NCBI RefSeq assembly: GCF_002813455.1
Contig: NZ_PHHE01000001.1
Span: forward strand, 1,798,001-1,862,000
Length of the DNA stretch: 64,000 bases
From: Pseudomonas baetica
Lineage (GTDB): Bacteria > Pseudomonadota > Gammaproteobacteria > Pseudomonadales > Pseudomonadaceae
Direction: 5' to 3'
A program made the position numbers and the translations under genes. The notes under the pieces are model-generated. The model saw only the letters and a program-made list of their open reading frames with translations. It was not told the DNA's origin and ran no database searches. Position 1 is the first letter of the stretch, and the number at the start of each line of letters is the position of its first letter. Shown here piece by piece: positions 21,690-32,044 of the stretch.

Positions 21690-24600
21690 ATGACCCGACT
21701 TGACCCGGCGCCGCCCCTGTTGCAAGTAAATGAAGTGCTGGCTGATGCCGTCGCCCGGGAGTTTGCCGACCGGCCTATCGTGATCACGGCAGCCCTCATG
21801 CAATTCAGCGCCGCGCTCAAACAGCGCTATCCGCAACTGGACATTGATGTGCTGGTCACGACCCTCAATGTGCCTCGTTGGGAGGACAACGAGCGCGTAG
21901 CGACCGACGATACAACTGCGACCGCTCGTTCCAGTGCGCCACTGTTTGAAATCATGATTCACAGCATTACCGGCAAAGCCACGCTGGCATTCACCAGCGA
22001 ACATTTTCTCAGTGATGCGAACGGGCGTCGCCTGAACATCGACATTCGTGAGGTCGAAAGCCTGTTAAGAGCGCTGCCTGGGGCGATGAGCGCGGCCTTA
22101 CAGCAAGCGCTGACGGATTTCTGGAATGAACCTCTGGCCACCGGTACCACGCGCTGGCAGTGGCTGGCGGACATCTGCAAGGCGGCGCTCCTGCTCAAGC
22201 TGGGTCCGCAGGACACCAGCAGCCATCTCGACGCGGAGCAATGCCACACGCTGCGACAGATTACCCATTGTCCGCAGAAGGCCCTGCGTTTGCAGACCTA
22301 CGGCAGCGGTTGTGCTGAAGCATTCTTGCTGCAATACAGTGCGGGGACGGGTGGCGCAGTCCGGACCGGCGCAGAGATCCTGGTGACCCGGACCGTTAAT
22401 GGCCGCAAGATCGTACTGGCGTTTGACCCCGCCGGTGACATTGCCTGCTTCGACTCGCTGCAGGCATTTGCCGACCAGCGATGCTCGATGCTCGGGTCAG
22501 CCTCGTATGAGCAACAAATGCAGCCGTGGACGATTGATACGGATGTCTTCGTCACTCTGGCCCAAGCCATCCTCGACGCGCAGCTTGGGCAATTGGCCGA
22601 ATCAGGCGAGACAGCCGGACAGGATCTGGCCAGGCTGGAAGCAAGCTACGCCGCGATCACTGATACGTCGAGATGCTTTCGCTCGCACCGAACGACTCCT
22701 TACGCGCAGCCGTTGTTCAATACCGTGCTCGACAATCCGCCCGATTGGATGTCCCGGGCCACGACTCAGGACGTGCTTGAGTGCAGTCGATATTTGCTGG
22801 AACTGGCGGCGTTGCAGTTGGTTGCGGACGGCCGCAGCTATGACGACGGTATCGAAACAGCTGCGGTGTTCGCCCGAAACGCGCTGGTCAAAGGCATGTC
22901 TGATTTCAGTCCGAGCGTAGACCCTGACAACCTGTTGATCACCCATACGCGCTATGAGGCCGATGCTTATGGTTCACCCACCGGTACTGCGATCGTCGAG
23001 ACCGATACGTTGACTCGCCGGGCATTGAAAAACCTTGCCGGCTTGCTGCCGGGCAAAACCGAGTTGCACAACCGCGACGGCAGCCCGTTACCCGCCTGGG
23101 TGACCGCAGACACCTTGCGCAGGCTGGTGACACAAGCCGATATCGGCGCGCAATACACTCAACTGATCAAGCAAAAGTTGATAGATGACCTGTCACAGAA
23201 AGCCTGGCGCGAACAGCGCTTCGCCCAGTTGATGCGTGTGCAACTGCCGCTGCTGGCGCTTGAATGCAAAATCACCGGCGAGGGCGGGCTGACCGAAGCG
23301 GGCTATCGACAGGTCGCCGCGTTGATGCAGCCGGACATCGCCGCACGGAAACTGGACGCGCAAGTCATCGTCATCAGGGCTCTGTCCTTTGTGCTGGTCG
23401 AGGTCGAGCGGAGCGATGAGGTGGCTAACATGTTCGTGATTGGCCCCCGCGACGCTGAGCGTGGGCCGCATGTGCTGTATCGCCCGCTTTATACACCGTC
23501 GCTGATGCAGTTCGACTCTTTGACCGCGTTGCTGGCGGCGATCCGCAGCGATGTGGCGCTGGAGCACAGCATGCTCGACTGGCTGCACCCCGAGGCGCGA
23601 AAAATCTATGCGCACGGCGGCTTTACTGAACCTCATTTAGCCAGGCTGTCGATCGATATCGACTTTCCCACCCTGCGTACGCCAGCCGCGCCGGTACTCA
23701 GTGAAGAGCCCCTTAGTGGTGATCCGTTGAGCGAACTCTACCAGGCCAATGCGAAACTACTGCTGCAGAGTGCGGATGAGCAAACGATCTCCAATAGCGA
23801 GTACCGTTGGTCAACCCTGCTGGGCTTGGGCGAGCGGGTGTTCGATTCCTTGCTGGGCGCGGTGATGCCCTATGTGCGCGGGCCCGCGGCGGCGGCAGGC
23901 TGGCTGCTGCTTCTGGAGCGTGAGGCACTACAGTCTCTGCATGCCTTGGCGCTGGGCGACGCGTTACCGGCGCGACAGTTTTTGTTTGATGTATTGATTC
24001 AACTGGTATTGGTATTGCTCAGCCATCGCCATCCCGTGAGGGCGGTAGCGCACGATGTACCCGCCACCTCTGTCGTTCGCCCGAACGGGCCAGCAGGCCG
24101 GTTGCTTGCGACGACGGCCACCACGCAGAAGATGCCGGGTTCGACGCTCGATTTTTCGCTTGCGCCACCCAGAGATACCCTCGCTACGCTGCAGCGCTAT
24201 TTGCTGGCTCATCCCGAAGGTCTTGGCTCGCGCATCGAAGCACCACCGTTGCCGGGCATCCATGTCGTAGACGGCCGTTGGTATGCGCAGGTACCGGGGC
24301 GTATTGCCGGTTGGGGCTGGGCGCGGGTGGCGCCGGCCGAAGGACAGAATGTGCTGATGCTCAATCCGGCTGGGGCGCCCATCCCCTGGCTGGAGCTGCG
24401 CAACAATGGCACGGGGCTGTGGGACACTGCCGCGGAATTTCGCGTGCGTCATGGTGGTCGTGTGTCGAGCCAATTGAAAGAATATGTCTTCGGCGATCCA
24501 CAGCTCATCGCTGAACGTGCAGCCAGAGAAGCCAGGCTTGTGCGCTTGAAAGAACAGCGGATGGAACTGGATAAGCAAATCCTCCATGCCGAGGAGATCG

Positions 24601-26477
24601 GCAATGCTGCGCTGTTGGATTTCTATAAAGAGTCGATGACGTATAAAGCGTTACAGGAGAACGTCAGTCAAAGTCAGGGCAAGGAACTGAAGCAATACCA
24701 GCGAGACCTGGCCTCGTCGCAGCAGAAACTGCGCATTTTTAATCAGACAAAGCTCAAGGCCGGTACGTCGTATGTGGAATTGCAGCTCAAGTGCATTGCG
24801 CAACTCGACAGACTTGGCCCGGTGTTCGACGCTGATGAACACTACCTGCGCGAAGCGAAGTTCTCCTGCATTGAGGAAAAACTGGTGCGCTACAACATGG
24901 TTGAAACCGCATTGGAGAGCCTGTCGAGCATCGATCCGGAATTGGGTTTTGAAAACCGTCAGGTCTTTGCGCAGGTTTATGATGATCCGCTTGTTGCCGA
25001 TACCACGCCTTATAATGCGCTGCTGGAAGCGCGCAAACGCATTCTCAGGCACTACCCGCGCAGAGTTGAAGTCAGCCAGATGGTCGAGGCGACTGCCGCG
25101 GAACTGGCGCAACTGGACCAGCAGTTTTTTCATGGGCGACGTGCTGTCGTGCACCTTGAAGGGATAAAAAAGCGTCGACTGAACACCGAAGGACTGAAGG
25201 TGTTCGAGCTGATGTCAATTCAGGGCGCCCTGACCGGCGATCCAGCGCTCGAGCCGAGCATGGTCGAAGCCGCCGGTATGGCGGGGTTGCGCGCGATTCC
25301 GCTGGGGCGAGTGACCTCGCACCTGCTGGAGCTCGATACCACTTTCGGTTTCACGGCGAATGAGCGGGTGCTTCTGCTCAAGGATGCAATCAATCACTAC
25401 CGCAACGCCGAAGCGTTTGCGCATTATCTTGAACCCACCGATGGCGCGAAGTCGTTTGTGCCGCAGGAGTTTGTCAGCAAGCTGCAGGAGCGCCTGACAG
25501 CCTACCGGCTCAAGGCCGAGGAAGAGCTTTCCAGGGCAGCCCATGGGCTGGAGGCCGGTGTTGCGGAGGTTGAACCGGGTGTCAAGCAGACCAAACGCAG
25601 ACGGAGCCAGAAGCGCCGGGTGATTGAAACCCCGGATGGCGTACTGATGGGGGAATCGAGTGATGAGGCTGATGATCCGGATGATGCCGTCATCGCCACT
25701 GACATCTACACGGGCCGGCAAACGACTTATTACCGTCACGATGAAGCGGAGCCTGTTTACCAGGCTCGACGGGATGAGTCGCCTGAGGTTCCGAAAACCA
25801 GGCCGACGCCGGGACTGAGTAAACTACTCAAGGACGCCGTCGCGTTGCTCGGCGGTGTTGAGGAGCTTAAGGTGCGTGTGAGTCAGACTGGCAATCGTTC
25901 ACTGGAGCCCAAGAGTCAGGAAGATACGCTGGTTTACCAGGCGCGCAAACTCGATCAGACCGCTGCAGCGCTGAGCCTCAGGCTTGATGAGTACGCGGCG
26001 GAACAGCTAACCCGGGCTGCCGACCTCAAGCGCCAATTGGCGTTGGCCGCTCAGGCTCTGCGGGAGGAGGGCGTCCGTCTGCGCATCGCGGGGGCTCGCC
26101 GTCTACCGCCGACGGTGGGCAACCTTGAATACCTGCTGCAAAAAAACGAGGTGCGTATCGGCAACTGGAACTGGGCTGACAAGACCAGCGCTACCCATGG
26201 GCCTGAGTATTTGCTGGAATTTGAGGTACTGGATGAAAAAGCGCTGGTGCACCGCGAACATGCGGTGCTGTGGTTTGCCCACTTCCACTGCAAGACGAAA
26301 AAAGCAGGGAGTGTGAGAAAAGGCCACCTGAAAGCGGCCAAGCTACGGTTCAAGACTTATGCAGACCAGTTACGCGAGGCGCAAAGCAGCCAGGTGCAAG
26401 CGATAGAGAGCGCGAATATTCAGAAAAGCGTGGCGGCAAGGCTGTTTTTCAAATATTTGCCGCCAGCGGAACAATAA
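21690..26477 (+). CDS. Very large toxin-like protein (dermonecrotic toxin/DUF6543-type)
   Basis: 1595 residues, no signal peptide. The N-terminal ~700 residues resemble the large Pseudomonas proteins annotated as dermonecrotic-toxin-domain or DUF6543; recognition is from memory, by overall pattern. A hydrophobic stretch lies at about 731-778 (PAAAAGWLLLLEREALQSLH, FLFDVLIQLVLVLLSHRH). A coiled coil runs from about 945 to 1030 (VRLKEQRMELDKQILHAEEI). A basic cluster KQTKRRRSQKRR at about 1299-1310 is followed by an acidic run (ESSDEADDPDDA). The C-terminal block includes LPPTVGNLEYLLQKNEVRIG. ATG 21690 has AAAGG eight bases upstream. No secretion or immunity gene is next to it. A secreted effector or toxin is inferred; the activity is unknown. 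Confidence 0.7.
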   Translation: MTRLDPAPPLLQVNEVLADAVAREFADRPIVITAALMQFSAALKQRYPQLDIDVLVTTLNVPRWEDNERVATDDTTATARSSAPLFEIMIHSITGKATLAFTSEHFLSDANGRRLNIDIREVESLLRALPGAMSAALQQALTDFWNEPLATGTTRWQWLADICKAALLLKLGPQDTSSHLDAEQCHTLRQITHCPQKALRLQTYGSGCAEAFLLQYSAGTGGAVRTGAEILVTRTVNGRKIVLAFDPAGDIACFDSLQAFADQRCSMLGSASYEQQMQPWTIDTDVFVTLAQAILDAQLGQLAESGETAGQDLARLEASYAAITDTSRCFRSHRTTPYAQPLFNTVLDNPPDWMSRATTQDVLECSRYLLELAALQLVADGRSYDDGIETAAVFARNALVKGMSDFSPSVDPDNLLITHTRYEADAYGSPTGTAIVETDTLTRRALKNLAGLLPGKTELHNRDGSPLPAWVTADTLRRLVTQADIGAQYTQLIKQKLIDDLSQKAWREQRFAQLMRVQLPLLALECKITGEGGLTEAGYRQVAALMQPDIAARKLDAQVIVIRALSFVLVEVERSDEVANMFVIGPRDAERGPHVLYRPLYTPSLMQFDSLTALLAAIRSDVALEHSMLDWLHPEARKIYAHGGFTEPHLARLSIDIDFPTLRTPAAPVLSEEPLSGDPLSELYQANAKLLLQSADEQTISNSEYRWSTLLGLGERVFDSLLGAVMPYVRGPAAAAGWLLLLEREALQSLHALALGDALPARQFLFDVLIQLVLVLLSHRHPVRAVAHDVPATSVVRPNGPAGRLLATTATTQKMPGSTLDFSLAPPRDTLATLQRYLLAHPEGLGSRIEAPPLPGIHVVDGRWYAQVPGRIAGWGWARVAPAEGQNVLMLNPAGAPIPWLELRNNGTGLWDTAAEFRVRHGGRVSSQLKEYVFGDPQLIAERAAREARLVRLKEQRMELDKQILHAEEIGNAALLDFYKESMTYKALQENVSQSQGKELKQYQRDLASSQQKLRIFNQTKLKAGTSYVELQLKCIAQLDRLGPVFDADEHYLREAKFSCIEEKLVRYNMVETALESLSSIDPELGFENRQVFAQVYDDPLVADTTPYNALLEARKRILRHYPRRVEVSQMVEATAAELAQLDQQFFHGRRAVVHLEGIKKRRLNTEGLKVFELMSIQGALTGDPALEPSMVEAAGMAGLRAIPLGRVTSHLLELDTTFGFTANERVLLLKDAINHYRNAEAFAHYLEPTDGAKSFVPQEFVSKLQERLTAYRLKAEEELSRAAHGLEAGVAEVEPGVKQTKRRRSQKRRVIETPDGVLMGESSDEADDPDDAVIATDIYTGRQTTYYRHDEAEPVYQARRDESPEVPKTRPTPGLSKLLKDAVALLGGVEELKVRVSQTGNRSLEPKSQEDTLVYQARKLDQTAAALSLRLDEYAAEQLTRAADLKRQLALAAQALREEGVRLRIAGARRLPPTVGNLEYLLQKNEVRIGNWNWADKTSATHGPEYLLEFEVLDEKALVHREHAVLWFAHFHCKTKKAGSVRKGHLKAAKLRFKTYADQLREAQSSQVQAIESANIQKSVAARLFFKYLPPAEQ

Positions 26478-26520
26478 AACCAATGAAGCCGTTCGCGGGG
26501 CGGTTGCAGACCGCCTTCGA

Positions 26521-26712
26521 TCAGTTATGCAGCGTGCGCAACACCGGCGCCGGCACGCAATCCTGCATGGCTTGAATCTGTTGCAGGCGCTCTTGAAGGT
26601 GAGCAACCTCACGCAACAATTGTTCGCGTTCTTCGCGCAGTTGGCGCAATTCGTCGCGACGAACGGTAACGTACAAAGTTTGTGGGGGACGTGCGGTTAC
26701 AACGTTGTCCAT
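26521..26712 (-). CDS. Small conserved coiled-coil protein
   Basis: 63 residues, starting MDNVVTARPPQTLYVTVRRD. The middle is a charged heptad-like helix (ELRQLREEREQLLREVAHLQ) that should form a coiled coil. There is no signal peptide or membrane segment. GAGGTGAG lies just upstream of the ATG. Function unknown; I recall similar short proteins in other Pseudomonas. It is convergent with the large toxin-like gene and divergent from gnd. Confidence 0.65.
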   Translation of the reverse strand: MDNVVTARPPQTLYVTVRRDELRQLREEREQLLREVAHLQERLQQIQAMQDCVPAPVLRTLHN

Positions 26713-26987
26713 TGCTCACCTCGCAAATGGCATGCATCAACTGTGATTTTGCCGCTCGTTTGCGAGAGGCAGAACACTATCGGCATCAATTTTGGTTTCT
26801 TTTGCCTGTGAATGGAACTTTTTTATTTTTCATGGTCGGTGTGTCTTCGGCACGTTTCGAGGCGTTATCTGTCTGGATCGGGCACAATGCCCGGAAACTT
26901 CACCCCAGCGCTCTGGACTAACCTCCATTAGTCGCGTTGGGCTATAACCTTTGACACACATTTATTTGTAGTAAGGAGCATCAGCAC

Positions 26988-27968
26988 ATGCAACTCGGGA
27001 TTATTGGACTGGGCCGCATGGGCGGCAATATTGCACGGCGTCTGATGCTCAACGGTCACTCCACCGTTGTTTACGACCGCAATACTGCCTTTGTCGACAC
27101 CCTGGCCGCCGAGGGCGCTACTGGCGTTGCCGATTTGCCGGCACTGGTCGCAGGCCTGGCCAAGCCGCGTGCGGTTTGGGTCATGCTGCCGGCCGGTGCG
27201 CCGACCGAAGACACCATCGAAACCCTGAGCCACCTGCTTGAAGCCGGCGACACCATTATCGACGGCGGCAACACCAACTATAAGGATGACATTCGCCGGG
27301 CCAAAACCCTGTCCGAGAAGGGCCTGCACTACATCGATGTCGGCACCTCCGGCGGCGTCTGGGGCCTGGAGCGCGGCTATTGCATGATGATCGGCGGCGA
27401 CGCCGAAACCGTGACCCGTCTTGATCCGTTGTTCGCCGCTCTGGCGCCGGGCATGGGCGACATTCCGCGCACCAAGGATCGCAAGTCTGATGATCACCGC
27501 GCCGAACATGGTTACATCCACGCAGGTCCCGCCGGTGCCGGGCACTTCGTCAAGATGATCCACAACGGCATCGAGTACGGCATGATGGCCGCGTTCGCCG
27601 AAGGTTTTGACATCCTCAAGACCAAGTCCAGCGAGCGCCTGCCGGAAGATCAGCGTTTTGATCTGAATGTGGCTGACATCGCCGAAGTCTGGCGTCGTGG
27701 CAGCGTGGTTTCTTCCTGGCTGCTCGACCTGACCGCCGATGCACTGGCCAGCGACCCGAAACTTGACGGTTTCTCCGGTTCGGTTGCCGACAGCGGTGAA
27801 GGTCAATGGACCATCGAAGCCGCCATGGAGCAAGCGGTGCCGGTCCCGGTGCTGTCCAACTCGCTGTTCTCGCGCTACCGCTCACGTGGCCAGGGCACCT
27901 TTGGCGACAAGATTCTTTCGGCCCAGCGCTTCGGCTTCGGCGGCCATGTGGAGACAGCGAAGAAATGA
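26988..27968 (+). CDS. gnd: 6-phosphogluconate dehydrogenase, decarboxylating (short form)
   Basis: Oxidises 6-phosphogluconate to ribulose 5-phosphate with release of CO2. At 326 residues it is the short GndA-like form, not the ~470-residue enteric form. It shows the dinucleotide-binding [18 protein letters not shown], the substrate loop [25 protein letters not shown], and [18 protein letters not shown] with the catalytic Lys. TAAGGAG precedes the ATG. The stop overlaps the zwf start (ATGA), so the two are one transcription unit. Confidence 0.95.
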   Translation: MQLGIIGLGRMGGNIARRLMLNGHSTVVYDRNTAFVDTLAAEGATGVADLPALVAGLAKPRAVWVMLPAGAPTEDTIETLSHLLEAGDTIIDGGNTNYKDDIRRAKTLSEKGLHYIDVGTSGGVWGLERGYCMMIGGDAETVTRLDPLFAALAPGMGDIPRTKDRKSDDHRAEHGYIHAGPAGAGHFVKMIHNGIEYGMMAAFAEGFDILKTKSSERLPEDQRFDLNVADIAEVWRRGSVVSSWLLDLTADALASDPKLDGFSGSVADSGEGQWTIEAAMEQAVPVPVLSNSLFSRYRSRGQGTFGDKILSAQRFGFGGHVETAKK

Positions 27969-29488
27969 CCCATACGATCCGCAGAAAATCCAAGGCAGAC
28001 CCCGCACCACCGACCACGCTGTTCCTGTTCGGTGCCCACGGCGACCTGGTCAAGCGCTTGCTGATGCCAGCGCTGTACAACCTCAGTCGCGACGGTTTGC
28101 TTGACGAGAATCTGCGGATCGTCGGCGTTGACCATAACGCCATTACCGATGAAGCCTTCGCGCAAAAGCTCGAAGACTTCATCCGTACCGAAGTGGCGGC
28201 GAAGGTCGGCAAGGGCGATCAGATGCTTGATCCGGCCTTGTGGGCCAAGCTTGCCAAAGGCATCAGCTACGTTCAGGGCGATTTCCTGGACGACAGCACT
28301 TATTCTGCGCTGGCGGCGAAAATCGCCGACAGCGGCACTGGCAATGCGGTGTTCTACCTGGCCACCGCACCGCGATTCTTCAGCGAAGTGGTGCGCCGAC
28401 TGGGCGCTGCCCAATTGCTTGAAGAAACCCCCGAAGCGTTCAGAAGGGTGGTGATCGAGAAGCCGTTCGGCTCCGATCTGCAAACCGCCGAAGCACTGAA
28501 CGCCTGTTTGCTCAAGGTGATGTCCGAGAAGCAGATCTATCGGATCGACCATTACCTGGGCAAGGAAACCGTGCAGAACATTCTGGTCAGCCGGTTCTCC
28601 AACAGCCTGTTCGAAGCGTTCTGGAACAACCATTACATCGACCACGTGCAAATCACCGCCGCCGAAACCGTCGGCGTCGAAACCCGTGGCAGTTTTTACG
28701 AACACACCGGCGCACTGCGTGACATGGTGCCCAATCACCTGTTCCAGTTGCTGGCCATGGTCGCCATGGAGCCGCCAGCCGCGTTCGGCGCTGATGCGGT
28801 GCGCGGCGAAAAAGCCAAAGTGGTTGGCGCGATCCGTCCATGGACGGTGGAAGAGGCGCGGGCCAACTCGGTACGCGGCCAATACAGCGCGGGTGAAGTC
28901 GGCGGTAAAGCGCTGGCCGGTTATCGCGAAGAGGCCAACGTCTCGCCCGACAGCAACACCGAAACCTACGTCGCGCTGAAAGTGATGATCGACAACTGGC
29001 GCTGGGTCGGCGTGCCGTTCTACCTGCGCACCGGTAAACGCATGAGCGTGCGTGATACCGAAATCGTCATCTGCTTCAAACCGGCGCCATACGCGCAATT
29101 TCGCGATACCGAAGTCGACGAGTTGCAGCCAACGTATCTGCGCATCCAGATCCAGCCCAACGAAGGCATGTGGTTTGACCTGTTGGCCAAGCGGCCGGGG
29201 CCGGCGCTGAACATGGCCAACATCGAGCTGGGGTTTGCCTACAAGGACTTCTTCGAGATGCAGCCGTCGACCGGTTACGAAACGCTGATCTACGACTGCC
29301 TGACCGGCGATCAGACGCTGTTCCAGCGTGCCGACAACATCGAGAACGGCTGGCGCGCCGTGCAGCCGTTCCTCGACGCCTGGCAACAGGACGCGAGCGT
29401 GCAAACGTACGCGGCTGGTGAAGACGGCCCGCAGGCTGCCGAAGACTTGCTGACTCGCGATGGTCGCGTCTGGCACGGTCTGGGATGA
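27965..29488 (+). CDS. zwf: Glucose-6-phosphate 1-dehydrogenase
   Basis: Oxidises glucose 6-phosphate to 6-phosphogluconolactone, making NADPH or NADH, at the head of the Entner-Doudoroff and pentose-phosphate routes. 507 residues. The coenzyme loop [18 protein letters not shown] has Ala-His in place of the usual Ala-Ser/Thr-Gly pattern. The active-site signature [13 protein letters not shown] carries the catalytic His-Tyr. It overlaps gnd and the following HAD gene by 4 bp each. Pseudomonas carries several zwf copies; this one is beside gnd rather than in the hex/edd-glk locus. Confidence 0.94.
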   Translation: MTHTIRRKSKADPAPPTTLFLFGAHGDLVKRLLMPALYNLSRDGLLDENLRIVGVDHNAITDEAFAQKLEDFIRTEVAAKVGKGDQMLDPALWAKLAKGISYVQGDFLDDSTYSALAAKIADSGTGNAVFYLATAPRFFSEVVRRLGAAQLLEETPEAFRRVVIEKPFGSDLQTAEALNACLLKVMSEKQIYRIDHYLGKETVQNILVSRFSNSLFEAFWNNHYIDHVQITAAETVGVETRGSFYEHTGALRDMVPNHLFQLLAMVAMEPPAAFGADAVRGEKAKVVGAIRPWTVEEARANSVRGQYSAGEVGGKALAGYREEANVSPDSNTETYVALKVMIDNWRWVGVPFYLRTGKRMSVRDTEIVICFKPAPYAQFRDTEVDELQPTYLRIQIQPNEGMWFDLLAKRPGPALNMANIELGFAYKDFFEMQPSTGYETLIYDCLTGDQTLFQRADNIENGWRAVQPFLDAWQQDASVQTYAAGEDGPQAAEDLLTRDGRVWHGLG

Positions 29489-30294
29489 GCCAGCCGATCC
29501 GTTTTCTTCTGAGCGACATGGACGGCACGCTGTTGCTGCCCGACCACACACTGAGCCAACGCACAGTCGCCGCTGTGCGCTCTTTGCGCGAGGCAGGCGT
29601 GTTGTTCAGCCTCGCCACCGGGCGCCCGCCGAAAGCCATGTTGCAGCAGATCGAAGCCTTGGGCGTCGATCTGCCGACGGCGGCGTTCAATGGCGGCACC
29701 ATCGTCAATCCGGACGGCAGCCTGCTGGCGGCGCACTACTTGCCGGGGACCACTGCACTGATTGCCTTGGCGACGTTCGCGGATCAACCGGACGTCGAAG
29801 TCTGGGTGTTCAGCGGCGGCGATTGGCTGGTCAAGGACGCCAACGGCCCGATGGTACCGCGCGAGCAGCACGGCCTCGGCTATCCGCCAGTGGTGGTCGA
29901 GAGCTTTGAACCGTATCTGGAGCGCATCGACAAGATCGTCGCCACCAGCAACAACACCGGGTTTCTGATCGAGCTGGAGGCGCGCCTGTTGCCCAAGGTC
30001 AACGGCATGGCGCAAGTCTCGCGCTCACAGCCGGTGTATCTGGACGTGACGGCGCTGGAAGCCAACAAGGGCACCGCGCTAGCAACCATTGCTGCGCATC
30101 TTGGCATCCCTCTGGAGCAGACCGCGGCGATTGGCGATGGCGGCAACGATCCGGCAATGTTCCATTGCGCGGGCTTGTCGATTGCCATGGGGCAGGCGGA
30201 GGAGGCGGTACGGCGTCAGGCGGATGTCGTCACTGCGCCGAACACCGAAGATGGCGTGGCCCAGGCAATCGAGCAGTACATCCTCCCTCGCTGA
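29485..30294 (+). CDS. Cof-type HAD-superfamily hydrolase
   Basis: A 269-residue phosphatase. Motif I LLSDMDGTLL carries the nucleophile Asp (DMDGT). Motif II is SLATGRPP, and motif IV is AAIGDGGNDPAMF with GDGxND. The Cof subfamily removes phosphate from sugar phosphates and similar metabolites. Its placement, overlapping zwf by 4 bp in the gnd-zwf unit, suggests a role in sugar-phosphate clean-up. That role is inferred from context only. A REPIN follows. Confidence 0.9.
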   Translation: MSQPIRFLLSDMDGTLLLPDHTLSQRTVAAVRSLREAGVLFSLATGRPPKAMLQQIEALGVDLPTAAFNGGTIVNPDGSLLAAHYLPGTTALIALATFADQPDVEVWVFSGGDWLVKDANGPMVPREQHGLGYPPVVVESFEPYLERIDKIVATSNNTGFLIELEARLLPKVNGMAQVSRSQPVYLDVTALEANKGTALATIAAHLGIPLEQTAAIGDGGNDPAMFHCAGLSIAMGQAEEAVRRQADVVTAPNTEDGVAQAIEQYILPR

Positions 30295-30312
30295 CCCAAT
30301 CGGAAAACCCAA

Positions 30313-30403
30313 TGTGGGAGCGAGCCTGCTCGCGAAAGCGGTGTGTCATTCAACGAATCCGTTGTCTGTCACTCCCTCTTCGCGAGCAGGCTCGCTCCCA
30401 CAG
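30313..30403. repeat. REPIN
   Basis: TGTGGGAGCGAGCCTGCTCG and inverse CGAGCAGGCTCGCTCCCACA around about 40 bp, between the convergent HAD gene and nhaB. Confidence 0.9.
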
Positions 30404-30419
30404 GTTTGTTCAGTGCTTG

Positions 30420-31922
30420 TTAGAGCCAGTAGCTGACGGCGTACCAGCCCAACAGCCCCATCACAATCGTGTACGGCAACGCCATCCACACCATCCGCCC
30501 ATAAGACAATCGCACCAGCGGCGCAACCGCCGAGGTCAGCAGAAACAGAAAAGCGGCCTGCCCGTTCGGCGTCGCCACACTCGGCAAATTGGTACCGGTG
30601 TTGATCGCAATGGCCAGCGTCTCGAAGTGCTCGCGGCTCATGTGTCCGGCCAGAAATGCCTGTTTCACTTCGGTGATGTAAATGGTCGCGACAAACACGT
30701 TGTCACTGATCGCCGACAGCAGGCCATTGGCAATAAACAGCATGCCCGGTTGTTGATCCATTGGCAGCGCCAGCACCCATTCAATCAGCGGCACAAACAG
30801 CTGTTGATCGTGAATCACCGCCACCACGGCAAAGAACACCACCAGCAAAGCGGTAAACGGCATGGCGTCCTTGAACGCGCTGCCCAGACGATGCTCGTCG
30901 GTGATCCCGGTAAACGCGGTGATCAACACGATCACCATCAAACCGATCAGGCCAACTTCAGCGACGTGAAAGGCCAGGCAGCCGATCAGGATCAGCGCCG
31001 CAGCGCCTTGTACCAGCAGCGCCGCACGTTGGCGCGAGGTGCGCTCGGCGTTGTCTTCAGCCGCGTAATTGGTCAGGACGGCACGAACGTTGTCCGGTAG
31101 CAGCGTGCCGTAACCGAACCAGCGCAGTTTCTCCAGCAATACGCAGGTCACCAGACCTGCAGCCAGTACCGGCAAGGACACGGGCGCGACTTTCAGGAAG
31201 AATTCGGCGAAATGCCAGCCCATTTCATGGCCGATCAGCAAGTTCTGCGGCTCGCCCACCAGTGTGCAGACACCACCAAGCGCCGTGCCGACGGCGCCGT
31301 GCATCAGCAGGCTGCGCAGGAACGCGCGAAACTGATTCAGATCATCGTGATGTAGCGTTGGCAGGTGCTGGTCATCGCTGAATTCGCTGTCCTGACGTGG
31401 ATCGTTGCCCGAGGCCACCCGGTGGTACACCGAGTAAAACCCCACCGCCGCGCTGATGATCACGGCGGTGACCGTCAAGGCATCGAGAAACGCCGAAAGA
31501 AACGCGCAGAGAAAGCAGAACATCAGCGCCAGTGCCGCTTTCGAGCGCACGCCCAGCAACAGCCGCGAGAACAGAAACAGCAGCAGGTCTTTCATGAAGT
31601 AGATGCCAGCCACCATGAACATCAGCAGCAGGATCACCGGAAAGTTGTGCACCAGTTCGTCGTAGAGCGCCTGTGGCGTGGTCATCTTCAGCAGCAGGGC
31701 TTCGATCAGCAATAGGCCGCCGGGCATCAGCGGGTAGCACTTTAGAGCCATGGCCAAGGTGAAGATGAACTCGATCACCAACAGCCAGCCAGCCGCGACG
31801 GGGCCGACGGTGAACAGCGCCACGGCATTGAGGATCAGAAATCCGACGATGGTCGCCTTATACCAGCGTGGCGAGTGCCCGAGAAAATTGTGCGCGAACG
31901 CCTGGGCCATTGAAGCGGACAT
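30420..31922 (-). CDS. nhaB: Na+/H+ antiporter NhaB
   Basis: A 500-residue inner-membrane antiporter that expels Na+ in exchange for protons. It has about 12 hydrophobic helices and the NhaB N-terminal pattern [20 protein letters not shown]. Other conserved blocks are [40 protein letters not shown], and [20 protein letters not shown] near the C-terminus. The length is that of the family. The ATG at 31922 is preceded by AAGGAGC. It stands alone. Confidence 0.95.
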   Translation of the reverse strand: MSASMAQAFAHNFLGHSPRWYKATIVGFLILNAVALFTVGPVAAGWLLVIEFIFTLAMALKCYPLMPGGLLLIEALLLKMTTPQALYDELVHNFPVILLLMFMVAGIYFMKDLLLFLFSRLLLGVRSKAALALMFCFLCAFLSAFLDALTVTAVIISAAVGFYSVYHRVASGNDPRQDSEFSDDQHLPTLHHDDLNQFRAFLRSLLMHGAVGTALGGVCTLVGEPQNLLIGHEMGWHFAEFFLKVAPVSLPVLAAGLVTCVLLEKLRWFGYGTLLPDNVRAVLTNYAAEDNAERTSRQRAALLVQGAAALILIGCLAFHVAEVGLIGLMVIVLITAFTGITDEHRLGSAFKDAMPFTALLVVFFAVVAVIHDQQLFVPLIEWVLALPMDQQPGMLFIANGLLSAISDNVFVATIYITEVKQAFLAGHMSREHFETLAIAINTGTNLPSVATPNGQAAFLFLLTSAVAPLVRLSYGRMVWMALPYTIVMGLLGWYAVSYWL

Positions 31923-32044
31923 CGCTTGCTCCTTGTTTTAAAGAAGCGCGCAAGTTGCCGGATGTGTCAGCCAAGTTCAAGGCTTAACTGCGTGAATACA
32001 GTCCTTTATCGCAGCCTTCGGCAGCTTCTACACGAAGCGAGTTG

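Noticed and set aside
27875..29551. 558-codon open frame on minus opposite zwf
   Set aside because: Mirror of a strongly conserved zwf; no ribosome site or domain.
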